NCBI GenBank assembly: GCA_018672815.1
Contig: JABHDX010000147.1
Coordinates: forward strand, 1-31,056
DNA from: Gammaproteobacteria bacterium
GTDB taxonomy: Bacteria; Pseudomonadota; Gammaproteobacteria; UBA11654
Length of the DNA stretch: 31,056 nt
Direction of reading: 5' to 3'
The position numbers were made by a program, and so were the translations under genes. The notes under the pieces are model-generated. The model did no database searches. It worked only from the letters and a program-made list of their open reading frames with translations, and was not told the origin of the DNA. The first letter of the stretch is position 1. Each line of letters begins with the position of its first letter. Positions 1-9,738 of this stretch are shown here, in pieces.

Positions 1-14
1 ATTAGGAAATTATT

Positions 15-1667
15 ATGACTACAAATAAACAATATTCAGCTCTTCAGGTTGGTATTGTGTGGCAACGCCTAAATGGTCTTTTGGATGAAACTGCTCATGT
101 ATTTGTTCGCACCTCTTTCTCATCAGTGGTTCGAGATAATTGGGATTTTGCAGTCTGTTTAATGGATTCAAAAGGTAGATTATTTGCTCAGTCTTCTAGA
201 AGTATTCCTTCTTTTATAGGCTCTATGCCTCGTACTCTAAAAATTATGTTGAAACGCTTTCCTAAAGAGACATTAAGTCCTGGCGATGTAATGATTTCAA
301 ATGATGCTTACCATGGAACTGGACATCTTAATGATGTAACAATGATAAGACCTGTTTTTAGAGATGGAAAGCTGATCGCTTTTTTGGGAAGTGTATTTCA
401 TAGTGTAGATATAGGAGGAGCACCATCTGTTAACGCCAAAGATTCATTTGAAGAAGGGCTTACTATTCCTGTCTCAAAAATATTGGTTAAAGGTAATAGA
501 AATGAGGATGTCATAGCATTCATGACTGAAAATCTTAGGTCTCCTGAAGAAACATTCGGTGATATTGGTGCGCAGTTTTCTGCTTATGAACTAGGCATTA
601 AAAGACTAATAAAAATACTGGATGATGAAAATATTAATGATTTAGATGTCTTAGTAGAAGAAATACTTGGACGATCTGAGTTAGCCATGAGAAATGCTAT
701 ATCTGCTGTGCCAGACGGCATATATAGTGATGATATTATGTTGGATGGTTTTGATGAACCATTAAAAATAAGATGTGAGGTTAGTATTAAAGGTAGTGAT
801 CTTAGCGTGGATTTCTCTGGAACATCTGAGCAGATTAACCGACCTATAAATTCAGTTTTAAATTATACGATAGCCTATTCTGCTTATGCCATTAAATGTG
901 CTTTTGACCCAAATACACCTAATAATGAAGGATCTTTTCGACCCATAACTATTACAGCTCCAGAAGGTTCAATATTAAATCCATTAAGGCCAGCACCGGT
1001 TTGGGCTAGGCATTTGACTGGGCATTATTTACCACCAGTCATTTTTAGTGCTCTTGCTAAATTGATACCTGATCGAATTATAGCGGATTGTGGTTCACCA
1101 GTATGGAATGTTTATTTTGCTGGGAAATTGGATGATGGCCAGCGTTTTATAAAAATGTTTTTTATGAATGGTGGACATGGTGCACGTCCACATGAAGATG
1201 GTCCCGCCTGTCTAAGTTTTCCTAGTAATATTGCGACAGTTCCACTAGAGCAATTTGAGAATAGTGTTCCGATTTTAATTATGGAAAAAAGTTTAATTCC
1301 AGATTCTGGGGGAGCAGGAGAATTTAGAGGAGGCCAGTCTCAACGATTATCTTTTAAAATTGTTTCTAAAGACCCAGTGACAATGACCATCCGTCATGAG
1401 CGAGTTAAATATCCACCACGAGGATTATTGGGTGGTAAGGCTGGCTCTCCAGGTTGTGATTATCTTAATGGTGAAATAATACCTGCCAAGAGTCGTATTG
1501 AGTTGAAGAATAATGATGTAGTTACATTTGATACTGCAGGAGGTGGAGGTATTGGTTCTCCAGAAAACCGCTCTGAAGAAAAAATTGTTCAAGATTTAAA
1601 GTCTGGTGCTGTGACACTAGAAACAGCTGAGCGTGATTATTCTTTTAAACAAAAAGAGGTACTTTAG
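15..1667 (+). CDS. hyuB: Hydantoinase B / oxoprolinase-type subunit B
   Basis: This is a 550-residue member of the HyuB family, which pairs with HyuA in ATP-dependent hydantoinases, 5-oxoprolinases and acetone or acetophenone carboxylases. The sequence shows the family's NDAYHGTGHLND block (residues 96-107), the HSVDIGG block (129-135) with likely metal-binding His and Asp, FSGTSEQ near 268, the Gly-rich GGAGEFRGG segment and the C-terminal TAGGGGIGSPENR motif. Length is normal for the family. AGGAAA at 4-9 supports the ATG. It ends directly against hyuA (TAG then ATG), so the two are translationally linked and presumably form one complex. The window starts 14 nt upstream, so the promoter and any earlier operon genes are not visible. 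The exact reaction (ring-opening hydrolase or ketone carboxylase) cannot be decided from sequence alone. Confidence 0.93.
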   Translation: MTTNKQYSALQVGIVWQRLNGLLDETAHVFVRTSFSSVVRDNWDFAVCLMDSKGRLFAQSSRSIPSFIGSMPRTLKIMLKRFPKETLSPGDVMISNDAYHGTGHLNDVTMIRPVFRDGKLIAFLGSVFHSVDIGGAPSVNAKDSFEEGLTIPVSKILVKGNRNEDVIAFMTENLRSPEETFGDIGAQFSAYELGIKRLIKILDDENINDLDVLVEEILGRSELAMRNAISAVPDGIYSDDIMLDGFDEPLKIRCEVSIKGSDLSVDFSGTSEQINRPINSVLNYTIAYSAYAIKCAFDPNTPNNEGSFRPITITAPEGSILNPLRPAPVWARHLTGHYLPPVIFSALAKLIPDRIIADCGSPVWNVYFAGKLDDGQRFIKMFFMNGGHGARPHEDGPACLSFPSNIATVPLEQFENSVPILIMEKSLIPDSGGAGEFRGGQSQRLSFKIVSKDPVTMTIRHERVKYPPRGLLGGKAGSPGCDYLNGEIIPAKSRIELKNNDVVTFDTAGGGGIGSPENRSEEKIVQDLKSGAVTLETAERDYSFKQKEVL

Positions 1668-3788
1668 ATGTCTGATAATTATCGTTTAGGGGTAGATATA
1701 GGTGGCACCTTTACCGATATAGTAATGGTTGATGATAATAGTGGAAAACTCTTTGATGAGAAGGTTTTAACTACTCCAGATGATCCTTCTTTGGGCGTGA
1801 TTCAAGGGGTGAAAAAAATTCTAGAAACTAACAATGTTGAAGCTTCAGAATTGAAACATATCATTCATGGAACCACCTTAGTTGCCAATGCAATTATTGA
1901 AAGACGTGGTTCTAATGTGGCCTTAATAACCACTGAGGGATTTCGTGATATACAGGAAATAGGAACAGAGTCTCGCTATGATACCTATGATTTATTTATG
2001 AAAATGCCTGTACCTTTGGTTTCTCGACAATGGCGTTTCGAGATCTCTGAAAGGATAGGTCCTGATGGACAGGTGATAACAAATTTAGATGAATCTAGTG
2101 TGGTTAATGCAGCAAAGGTCATTGCTTCTAGTGATATAGATGCTGTCTCTGTTTCTTTGATTCATAGTTATCAAAATCCAACACATGAAAGGCGTATTCG
2201 AGAGATATTGCAACGTGAGATACCAGATATTATTGTTTGTATCTCTAGCGATGTAATGCCAGAAATTGGTGAGTATGAACGTACTTCAACTACTATCTGT
2301 AATGCCTATGTTTTACCAACTTTTACACGCTATTTAGAACGATTAACAAGAAGTTTGCATGACCTGGGTGTTAGTAAAGATTTGTATTTAATGCTATCCG
2401 ATGGTGGGACAGTACATCAGTCAACTGCAGCAATTTATCCAATTAGATTAGTTCAGTCAGGTCCAGCAGGTGGAGTGCAAGCTGCTGCTGCAATCAACAA
2501 AGTCATTGATCATGAAGATAGCGAGGGTAATATTTTGTGTTTCGATATGGGTGGAACAACTGCCAAGGCTTGCTTGGTCGAAAATGGAAAACCAATGCAT
2601 GCTAATGAATTTGAAGTTGCTCGAATATTTAGAGGTAAAAAAGGGAGCGGAATACCACTGAAAATTCCTGTGATAGAGATGATAGAAATTGGTGCAGGTG
2701 GAGGCTCTATAGCAAGTTTAGATAATTTAGGTCTTATTCAAGTAGGACCGGAAAGTGCTAGTGCTCATCCTGGACCTGCTTGTTATGGTTTGGGAGGTCT
2801 GAGTGCAACAGTCACTGATGCTGATCTTATCTTGGGCTATCTTGATGCAAGCAATTTCTTGGGTGGTGATATGAAGCTTGACGTTGAAGCATCCAAATCG
2901 GCAGTTAAAAATACTATTGCAGATCCACTAGGTTTAACAGTAGTGGATGCAGCTTGGGCTATCCATGAGACCGTGAATGAAAGTATGGCTCAAGCAGCAG
3001 CTATTCATGCACTTGAAAAAGCTAAACGTATAACAGATTATACAATGATACCTATTGGGGGTGCAGGGCCTGTTCATGCCTGTAATATTGCACTCAAACT
3101 GAATTTATCAAAACTTATTTGTCCTCCAGGTGCTGGTGTCGCTTCTGCATTAGGTTTTCTTGTTTCTCCGACTTCCTTTACAACTTTGCAAGGCGGTGTA
3201 GTTCCTTTAAATCAACTAAATTTCAAAACTTTAAATCATCAAATTCTATACATGGAAGAACAAGGACGAAAATTAATTACAGATGCGATGGAAAAGAAAG
3301 ACGAGGTTAGTGTCGAGATACTTGCCTCCATGCGCTATATTGGCCAGGGCTATAATGTGGAAGTAGGTATTTCCAAAAAAGTATTAGCTTCAGAAGATAT
3401 TTCTGAAATACAACAGCTATTTGAATCCGTTTATCTTACTCAATTCGGGCGAATAGAGCCTCACATGAATATTGAAATCGTATCATGGCGTATCGTTACT
3501 GCAGGACCTACACCGCAGATAGATTTAGGAGAAGCCAGAGCTGGAATTCAATCTGGTAATTATGAAAAGGGCAATAGACAAGTCTATTTTGGTTGTGAAA
3601 ATGATTTTGTATCTACGCCAATTTTTGAACGATCCCAGTTAGAAGAGGGGCAACACTTTGTAGGATCTGCTATTTTTGAAGAACGTGAATCTACAATAGT
3701 GGTTCCACCTGGATCGAATTCATACGTTGATGAAGCTTTAAATCTCATTATAAATCTACCCACCGAAGATGAGGCTGAATTAAATTAA
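1668..3788 (+). CDS. hyuA: Hydantoinase A / oxoprolinase-type ATPase subunit A
   Basis: This 706-residue HyuA family protein is the ATP-using partner of HyuB. It has the ASKHA-fold phosphate-1 motif GVDIGGTFTDIV (8-19), the conserved HGTTLVANAIIERRG block (67-81), a second phosphate motif CFDMGGTTAK (291-300), and the family signature GAGGGSIA followed by SAHPGPACYG. ATP is expected to activate a carbonyl for ring opening or carboxylation. The start is set by AGAGGT at 1655-1660, and the ATG follows the hyuB stop with no gap. Its own stop overlaps the next ATG by one base (TAATG at 3786-3790), which indicates translational coupling to the ThDP enzyme. It is full length, and no disrupting change was seen. 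Substrate is unknown. Confidence 0.93.
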   Translation: MSDNYRLGVDIGGTFTDIVMVDDNSGKLFDEKVLTTPDDPSLGVIQGVKKILETNNVEASELKHIIHGTTLVANAIIERRGSNVALITTEGFRDIQEIGTESRYDTYDLFMKMPVPLVSRQWRFEISERIGPDGQVITNLDESSVVNAAKVIASSDIDAVSVSLIHSYQNPTHERRIREILQREIPDIIVCISSDVMPEIGEYERTSTTICNAYVLPTFTRYLERLTRSLHDLGVSKDLYLMLSDGGTVHQSTAAIYPIRLVQSGPAGGVQAAAAINKVIDHEDSEGNILCFDMGGTTAKACLVENGKPMHANEFEVARIFRGKKGSGIPLKIPVIEMIEIGAGGGSIASLDNLGLIQVGPESASAHPGPACYGLGGLSATVTDADLILGYLDASNFLGGDMKLDVEASKSAVKNTIADPLGLTVVDAAWAIHETVNESMAQAAAIHALEKAKRITDYTMIPIGGAGPVHACNIALKLNLSKLICPPGAGVASALGFLVSPTSFTTLQGGVVPLNQLNFKTLNHQILYMEEQGRKLITDAMEKKDEVSVEILASMRYIGQGYNVEVGISKKVLASEDISEIQQLFESVYLTQFGRIEPHMNIEIVSWRIVTAGPTPQIDLGEARAGIQSGNYEKGNRQVYFGCENDFVSTPIFERSQLEEGQHFVGSAIFEERESTIVVPPGSNSYVDEALNLIINLPTEDEAELN

Positions 3789-5452
3789 TGACTGAGGAAG
3801 CAACTCATAACACTAAGACCGTTGCTGAAATTCTTGCACAGGCATTTTATGATAATAATGTCACACATATCTATGGTGTACCTGGTGGCGGAAGTAGTTT
3901 GCTTTTAATAGAAGCTGCTGCTCAACTAGGCATCAAATTTGTACTTACTCGAACAGAATCTGGTGCGATGATGATGGCCTCAGCAACTGCAGAACTTACT
4001 GGCACTATCGGTGTTGCTTTGACTACCAAAGGACCAGGGGTTGCCAGTGCAGCTAATGGTTCTGCTTGTTCATTGCTCGATCGTGCTCCTGTAATTTTAG
4101 TGACCGATGGCTTCACTGATCAACAGTCAAATTTTATTACGCATCAATTTATTGATCAAAAAGCATTATTAGCACCAGTTAACAAAGGTCATAGTAGATT
4201 GGAAGAAAATCAAGTGATCAGTGAGATAAATAGACTGGTCAATTTAGCTATGAGCCCTCCTTGTGGCCCTGTGCATATTGAGTTAACCGGCGCTACAGCA
4301 AAAAAAGAGGTGATAGAACCTCAAACTCAGAAGATAAATGAAGATTATCAGATCAACGCAGATAATTTAAATACACTTAAAGATGCATGTGAGCTTATAA
4401 ATAATGCTTCCCAACCGGTATTTGTCATTGGATTAGAGGCGCGTAGCATTGAAAATACAGAAAAAATACGCCAACTAATTGAACGTACTGGTTACCCTGT
4501 ATTAACGACCTATAAGGCAAAAGGTGTCATCTCAGATTATCACCCACAATACGCAGGCATATTTACAGGCGGTATCTCAGAGTCAGCTTGTATATCTAAG
4601 GCAGACTTAATCATTTTAATCGGTGTTGATCCTGTTGAATTTGTATTACAAAAGTGGCGATACCAGGTTCCAATTATTGATATTTCAGTCATTGAATACC
4701 CTGTGCATTATGTAAGGCCAGATGTAGGTTTGTATGGCTCTATCAGTAATAATATAAGCACTTTACTGAAGGAGATTCCAGTATGGCCTTCGAGTTGGAA
4801 ATTATCAGCTATAGAGGAGCTTCGAAATAACATGCTTCATTCTTTGGAATGCCATGCAAAGGAGGGCATAGGATCACAGGATGTTGTCCAAGTTGCACTA
4901 GAGTCTGCTATGTCTAAGCATGAAGGTAATTTACAAAAAAAACTACCACTTATCACCGTTGATGCTGGCGCTCATATGTTTTCAGTGATGGCTTTCTGGC
5001 CCTGTAATCAGCCACTTGATGTACTCATATCAAATGGATTAGCAACGATGGCTTATGCATTACCTGCAGCTATTGCTGCTGCTATCAAAGAAACTAATAG
5101 GGCAGTTATAGCTTTTACTGGTGATGGAGGTTTGCTAATGTGTCTCGGCGAATTAAGTACTGCAATTGAGCAAGATCTTCCTATGATTATTATTGTTTTT
5201 AATGATCAATCACTTTCGCTAATAGATATCAAACAACAGGCTTCAGGATTACCCAGCCGAGGAATGCGTTGGAAGCAACCAAACTTTAGTCAGGTAATGG
5301 AGGGTTTAGGTGGCAAGGGGTATCAAGTGAGCAACATAGAGCAGTATCAACAGGCAATGGATGAGGCATTGGAGATTGGTAAGCCTGTACTCATTGACGT
5401 ATTATTAAATCCAGAAGGATACAGTCAGCAATTAAAAGCACTGCGAGGTTAA
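3788..5452 (+). CDS. ThDP-dependent decarboxylase/lyase of the acetolactate synthase superfamily
   Basis: This 554-residue thiamine-diphosphate enzyme has the three usual domains. The N-terminal pyrimidine-binding domain carries GVPGGGSS (30-37) and the cofactor-activating Glu57 in RTES. The central Rossmann-like domain lies around 195-330. The C-terminal pyrophosphate domain carries the GDG...N metal/ThDP motif from GDG 445-447 to Asn472 (FND). Family members decarboxylate 2-oxo acids or transfer the resulting activated aldehyde. No regulatory small subunit (ilvN/ilvH) is adjacent, and the gene is coupled to hyuA, which argues for a catabolic rather than a branched-chain biosynthetic role. 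With a transaminase and two aldehyde dehydrogenases nearby, a 2-oxo acid to aldehyde step is a reasonable inference. It could equally be a carboligase or an oxalyl-CoA/benzoylformate-type enzyme. Confidence 0.88.
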   Translation: MTEEATHNTKTVAEILAQAFYDNNVTHIYGVPGGGSSLLLIEAAAQLGIKFVLTRTESGAMMMASATAELTGTIGVALTTKGPGVASAANGSACSLLDRAPVILVTDGFTDQQSNFITHQFIDQKALLAPVNKGHSRLEENQVISEINRLVNLAMSPPCGPVHIELTGATAKKEVIEPQTQKINEDYQINADNLNTLKDACELINNASQPVFVIGLEARSIENTEKIRQLIERTGYPVLTTYKAKGVISDYHPQYAGIFTGGISESACISKADLIILIGVDPVEFVLQKWRYQVPIIDISVIEYPVHYVRPDVGLYGSISNNISTLLKEIPVWPSSWKLSAIEELRNNMLHSLECHAKEGIGSQDVVQVALESAMSKHEGNLQKKLPLITVDAGAHMFSVMAFWPCNQPLDVLISNGLATMAYALPAAIAAAIKETNRAVIAFTGDGGLLMCLGELSTAIEQDLPMIIIVFNDQSLSLIDIKQQASGLPSRGMRWKQPNFSQVMEGLGGKGYQVSNIEQYQQAMDEALEIGKPVLIDVLLNPEGYSQQLKALRG

Positions 5453-5503
5453 AGGAGAAATGCTAATAGTAACAATAACCATGGAATGTAGGAGATAGAA
5501 ATT

Positions 5504-6715
5504 ATGAATATGGGTTCTGAGTCTTCAAATAGTTTTCAATTACCACCCGATGTATTAGAAATTTGCGACCTAGCAGAAAACATTGTCAGTAAAGAGCTGA
5601 TGCCTCTAGAAGCTGAATTTTTAAATTCATCAGATCATGCTTTTGGTATTAAGGAAACAATTAATCTAGAGTCAGTTTTTGGCAAAGGTACTCTTGATCA
5701 TCTAATGAAAATAGCGAAGGAAACAGGTCTATGGACTTTAATGATCCCAGAAGAATTTGGTGGCGCAGGACTTTCTATGTTGAGTAAGGTTGCGATCTTA
5801 GAAAAGTTTTATTATACAGCTGTCCCTTTTCCTTTCGCCAACGTACCTAATATTCTCTACGATTGTAAAGGTGAGCAAATTGAAAAATATTTAAATCCAG
5901 TTATGAGTGGTGAAAAAACTACTTGTTTTGCACAAACTGAAGCAAATGCAGGATCAGATCCCGGGAGAATGATGCAGACTAAGGCAATCAAAGATGGAGA
6001 TGACTGGATTATTAATGGCACTAAAATGTGGATATCTATGGCCGCTGAAAGTGACGTCATGATGGTCCAGGTTGTCACAGATGATGAAAAACGTCAGCGT
6101 GGTGGGATTACTATGTTTTTAGTTGATCGCAATAATCCAGGCGTCAAAGTAGAAGAAGATGGAATTAAGACTTGGCTTGGGCCAAGAGCCTCTCAATACA
6201 TTGTTCATTTTGATGATTGCAGAGTTTCTGGAGATGCTATTTTAGGCGGTGTTGGTAATGGATTTCGACTAGGGCAAAGATGGTTGACGATTCATGATCG
6301 TTTGCTTAGAGGTCCATTCGCCTTGGGTAAAATGCAACGTGCACTTGATATGTGTATTTCATGGTCTAAACAACGCTATACATTTGGCAAACCTCTTGCA
6401 GAACGGCAAGCTATTCAATGGAAGTTGGTGGATATGTATACCGATATTCAATCATTGCGTGCACTAACCTATCAGATGGCTGCTCGTTATGATCAAGGCG
6501 AAGATATTAGAGTGGAAGCTGGTTTGATTAAATTAACATCAATGGATTGGGGGGCTCGTTGTTTAGACCATGGAATCCAAATTCATGGAGCAATGGGCGA
6601 GTCACTCGAATTGCCTTTGACATTATTTTATCGCTATCTTCGGCATGGTCAGATTGGTGGAGGAACTAGCGAGATACAACGAATGCAGATTGCCCGAAAA
6701 TTACTCAAAGATTAA
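5504..6715 (+). CDS. Acyl-CoA dehydrogenase family protein with atypical active-site base
   Basis: This 403-residue flavoprotein of the acyl-CoA dehydrogenase family would desaturate an acyl-CoA at C2-C3 and pass electrons to electron-transferring flavoprotein. The sequence has the FAD/substrate motif CFAQTEANAGSDP (141-153), WIINGTKMWIS (168-178), the RYTFGKPL segment (291-298) and the C-terminal GGGTSEIQR (385-393). In most family members a Glu lies two residues before the Thr of that last motif; here it is Gly386. The position used instead by isovaleryl-CoA and long-chain dehydrogenases appears to hold Asp265 (HDR). The base may therefore be Asp, as in a branched or unusual acyl-CoA subfamily, or the protein may be diverged. 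TAGGAG at 5489-5494 sets the ATG. It lies 51 bp after the ThDP gene in the same operon. Confidence 0.92.
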   Translation: MNMGSESSNSFQLPPDVLEICDLAENIVSKELMPLEAEFLNSSDHAFGIKETINLESVFGKGTLDHLMKIAKETGLWTLMIPEEFGGAGLSMLSKVAILEKFYYTAVPFPFANVPNILYDCKGEQIEKYLNPVMSGEKTTCFAQTEANAGSDPGRMMQTKAIKDGDDWIINGTKMWISMAAESDVMMVQVVTDDEKRQRGGITMFLVDRNNPGVKVEEDGIKTWLGPRASQYIVHFDDCRVSGDAILGGVGNGFRLGQRWLTIHDRLLRGPFALGKMQRALDMCISWSKQRYTFGKPLAERQAIQWKLVDMYTDIQSLRALTYQMAARYDQGEDIRVEAGLIKLTSMDWGARCLDHGIQIHGAMGESLELPLTLFYRYLRHGQIGGGTSEIQRMQIARKLLKD

Positions 6716-6785
6716 AGCAGGTATATAAAAAATAAAATAATGAAAGAAATAATAAACGAAGACAACAAAACTAATAGGTATCAAT

Positions 6786-8147
6786 ATGAATGATTTTGAA
6801 CATGCAACAGCAACAACCGAAGAACAATATGGTTCACCTACTTATGCTTGGTATGTTGTCATAATCTTATTATTTGCCTATGTCACCTCATTTCTTGACC
6901 GAACTATTTTAACTTTACTAGTAGAGCCAATTCGAGAAACTCTTAATATTACCGATTTGCAATTAAGTCTTCTTCATGGATTTGCTTTTGCGGTATTTTA
7001 TGTTTCTCTCGGCGTTCCCATAGCACGATTTGCTGATTCACATAATCGTGTGAAATTAATTTCTGCAGGTGTTTTGGTCTGGAGTGTTATGACTGCAGTT
7101 TGTGGATTAGCGAGAAACTTTACTCATATGTTTTTAGCCAGAGTTGGCGTAGGTATAGGAGAAGCAACGCTTTCTCCAGCAGCTTACTCAATAATCAGTG
7201 ATTACTTTCCAGTGGAAAAACGTCCAAGAGCATTTAGTGTTTACCAAACTGGAATTTATGTAGGTATGGGTCTAGCAATGATCATAGGAGGTTATGTTAT
7301 TGCAGTAGTTCCTTCTATCAATATGCCATTTTATGGTCCTATGGAACCCTGGCAAGTTGTATTTCTATTGGTTGGTTTACCAGGATTATTAGTATTTTTA
7401 TTATTAAGGACAATTCGAGAGCCTGAACGAAAAGGTATGATGGTCGATGCTGAAGGCAATACGACTATTTCATTTAGAGAAGTACTATCTTTTATAGTTG
7501 CCAGAAGAGGAGCTTATGGTTATGTAATCGGTGGTGTAGCTGCTAAGAGCTTAGCGTTCTATGGTGTAGCGGCTTGGTTACCAACGTACTTCATTCGAAC
7601 TTTTGGTTGGGATGCTCAAACTATTGGTCTTTGGTATGGTCTAGCTAGTATTATTTTTGGTGTGATCGGTATTAATACCGGTTCTAGTGTAAGTGTTTGG
7701 CTTAGAAATCGAGGATACAGTGATGCTAATTTACGGATTTGCTTAGGTGCTGAAGCCTGCTTGATCCCTGTAGGTATACTTGCTTCTTTAATGCCAACAC
7801 CGGAGTTATCGATGATGTTTTATTGTGGGTTTATTTTCTTTGCTAGTTTCTCAGTTGGTTGCCAAGCAGCTGCTCTTCAAGAGATAACACCTAATCAACT
7901 TCGCGCTCAGGTCTCTGCTATTTATCTTTTTTGTACTAACATGGTCGGCATTGGTTTTGGACCAACATTTATAGCTTTTTTTACAGATGTGGTATTCAAA
8001 AATGATGCTTTAGTTGGCTACTCTATGTCGATTGCTGTGGCTGTTGCATGTCCGATAGGAGTATTTTTATTTTGGCGAGGTTTGAAGCCTTATCGTAAAT
8101 GTTTAGATTTAGCTAAACAAAATTATGCTTCTCCAAGTACACATTGA
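6786..8147 (+). CDS. Spinster-like MFS transporter
   Basis: This is a 453-residue inner-membrane carrier of the major facilitator superfamily with about 12 hydrophobic segments. The first helix contains TSFLDRTILTLL, the position and type seen in spinster-like carriers. The helix 2-3 loop has a motif-A-like GVPIARFADSHNRVK (about 77-91), and helix 4 has RVGVGIGEATLSPAAYS. A long loop around residues 210-235 separates the two halves, as expected. Bacterial relatives move lipids, sugar phosphates, aromatic acids and other organic acids, so the family does not give the substrate. Its place between acyl-CoA and aldehyde dehydrogenases suggests that it imports the compound degraded by this operon, or exports an intermediate. 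AGGT at 6776-6779 is a modest ribosome-binding site. Confidence 0.88.
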   Translation: MNDFEHATATTEEQYGSPTYAWYVVIILLFAYVTSFLDRTILTLLVEPIRETLNITDLQLSLLHGFAFAVFYVSLGVPIARFADSHNRVKLISAGVLVWSVMTAVCGLARNFTHMFLARVGVGIGEATLSPAAYSIISDYFPVEKRPRAFSVYQTGIYVGMGLAMIIGGYVIAVVPSINMPFYGPMEPWQVVFLLVGLPGLLVFLLLRTIREPERKGMMVDAEGNTTISFREVLSFIVARRGAYGYVIGGVAAKSLAFYGVAAWLPTYFIRTFGWDAQTIGLWYGLASIIFGVIGINTGSSVSVWLRNRGYSDANLRICLGAEACLIPVGILASLMPTPELSMMFYCGFIFFASFSVGCQAAALQEITPNQLRAQVSAIYLFCTNMVGIGFGPTFIAFFTDVVFKNDALVGYSMSIAVAVACPIGVFLFWRGLKPYRKCLDLAKQNYASPSTH

Positions 8148-8175
8148 GATAGTATAAATATATTAAGAAAGAATA

Positions 8176-9654
8176 ATGAATACCTATCAAATCTATATTA
8201 ATGGCCAATGGCGTGACTCATCTTCTGGAAAGTCGTTCGATAGTCTGAATCCTTATACAGGAGAATCTTGGGCATCCATACCTCAATGTAATGCCGCTGA
8301 TGTTGATGCTGCTGTAGAAGCAGCTAACACAGCATTTATAAGCGAAGAATGGCGTGGTTTAACTGCTACAGCCCGTGGGAAAATGGTTAAAAAATTTGGA
8401 AAAGTTTTATTAGATCACGCTGAAAAACTAGCTACTATTGAGGTGCGTGATAATGGGAAACTTTATACTGAAGTCATCAATCAATGTCGTTATATGACTG
8501 AATGGTTTGAGTATTTTGGCGGACTTGCTGACAAAGTAGAAGGAGCCGTTCCCCCGATAGACAAGCCCAAAGTACTAAACTATACACGATATGAGCCTCT
8601 AGGAGTTTGCGCCTGTATAACACCATGGAATTCGCCACTGTTATTGCTGGTATGGAAATTAGCACCAGCATTAGCGGCAGGTAATACAGTAGTTATTAAA
8701 CCATCTGAATACACCTCTGCTTCAACCTTAGAGCTTGCGAAACTATCAGAATTGGCAGGATTCCCACCAGGCGTCATTAATGTCGTAACCGGCTATTCCT
8801 CAGAGGTTGGAGAACCCTTAGTATCTCATAAGAAAGTTAGAAAGGTTGCTTTTACTGGCGGTGAAGAAGGCGGTCGAAATGTTAATATTTCTGCTGCTGC
8901 AGATTTTAAAAAAGTCACATTAGAATTGGGAGGTAAATCAGCTAATATTGTTTTCGATGATGCAGATTTAGATCAAGCAGTTGATGGTGCTATTTCTGGT
9001 ATCTTTGCTGCTAGTGGTCAAACCTGTATTGCTGGGTCTAGGCTTTTACTTCAAGACACAATCTATGATGAATTTCTTGAACGTTTGATTGATATGTCTA
9101 GAATTGCAAAACTTGGCGACCCAATGTCTCAGGATACTCAAATTGCCCCTATTGCTAATGAACTTCAATACAAAAAAATATTGAAATATATAGATATAGC
9201 GAAAACCGAGGGAGCACAATGTGTTTTGGGTGGAGTCCCTGCTTCTGTTGAGAGTAAGCATAAAGGTTTATTTGTTTTGCCAACAATATTTGCAAACGTT
9301 GATAACAGTATGAGAATTGCTCAAGAAGAAGTATTTGGACCAGTTCTTTCAGTAATTCGATTCAAGGATGAAGATCAGGCAATTTCTATTGCCAATGATA
9401 TTGATTATGGCTTAGCGGCAGGTGTTTGGACAAAAAGTCTTAATCGGGCTGTTAACGTATCAGAACAATTACAGGCGGGAACAGTTTGGGTGAATACCTA
9501 TAGATCTACAAGTTACACATCACCTTTCGGTGGTTATAAATCAAGTGGATTGGGAAGAGAAAATGGCCAACAGGCAATTAAAGAGTATCTTCAAGTTAAA
9601 AGTGTATGGCTGCATACAGGCGATTCGACTAAGAATCCTTATGCTCGTCGTTAA
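8176..9654 (+). CDS. NAD(P)-dependent aldehyde dehydrogenase (copy 1)
   Basis: This 492-residue aldehyde dehydrogenase superfamily enzyme oxidises an aldehyde to a carboxylate with NAD(P). Catalytic elements are intact: Asn152 in ITPWN (oxyanion hole), Lys175 in VIKPSE, Glu250 in LELGGK (general base) and the nucleophile Cys284 in GQTCIAGSR. The C-terminal EEVFGPVL and PFGGYKSSGLGRENG blocks are also present. One oddity is the cofactor loop, which reads FTGGEEGGR where most relatives have FTGST-E-GR, so the usual Ser/Thr near the dinucleotide phosphate is Gly. It lies 28 bp after the MFS gene and probably shares its transcript. In the proposed route it would take the aldehyde made by the ThDP enzyme, which is an inference from neighbourhood only. 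Confidence 0.93.
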   Translation: MNTYQIYINGQWRDSSSGKSFDSLNPYTGESWASIPQCNAADVDAAVEAANTAFISEEWRGLTATARGKMVKKFGKVLLDHAEKLATIEVRDNGKLYTEVINQCRYMTEWFEYFGGLADKVEGAVPPIDKPKVLNYTRYEPLGVCACITPWNSPLLLLVWKLAPALAAGNTVVIKPSEYTSASTLELAKLSELAGFPPGVINVVTGYSSEVGEPLVSHKKVRKVAFTGGEEGGRNVNISAAADFKKVTLELGGKSANIVFDDADLDQAVDGAISGIFAASGQTCIAGSRLLLQDTIYDEFLERLIDMSRIAKLGDPMSQDTQIAPIANELQYKKILKYIDIAKTEGAQCVLGGVPASVESKHKGLFVLPTIFANVDNSMRIAQEEVFGPVLSVIRFKDEDQAISIANDIDYGLAAGVWTKSLNRAVNVSEQLQAGTVWVNTYRSTSYTSPFGGYKSSGLGRENGQQAIKEYLQVKSVWLHTGDSTKNPYARR

Positions 9655-9738
9655 GTGAGATTAATATCAAAAAAATACTCTTTAAGATAATCGTGGTATA
9701 TAAAAAAGTTATTTGAAGAAATTAAATAGGAGAGATGA

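Noticed and set aside
3788..5452. Biosynthetic acetolactate synthase (ilvB)
   Set aside because: There is no small-subunit gene or ilv neighbours, and the gene is coupled to hyuA. The superfamily is right but the biosynthetic role is not supported.
9290..9305. LacI-operator-like TTGCAAACGTTGATAA
   Set aside because: It lies inside the aldehyde dehydrogenase coding sequence and only one half matches; not near a promoter.
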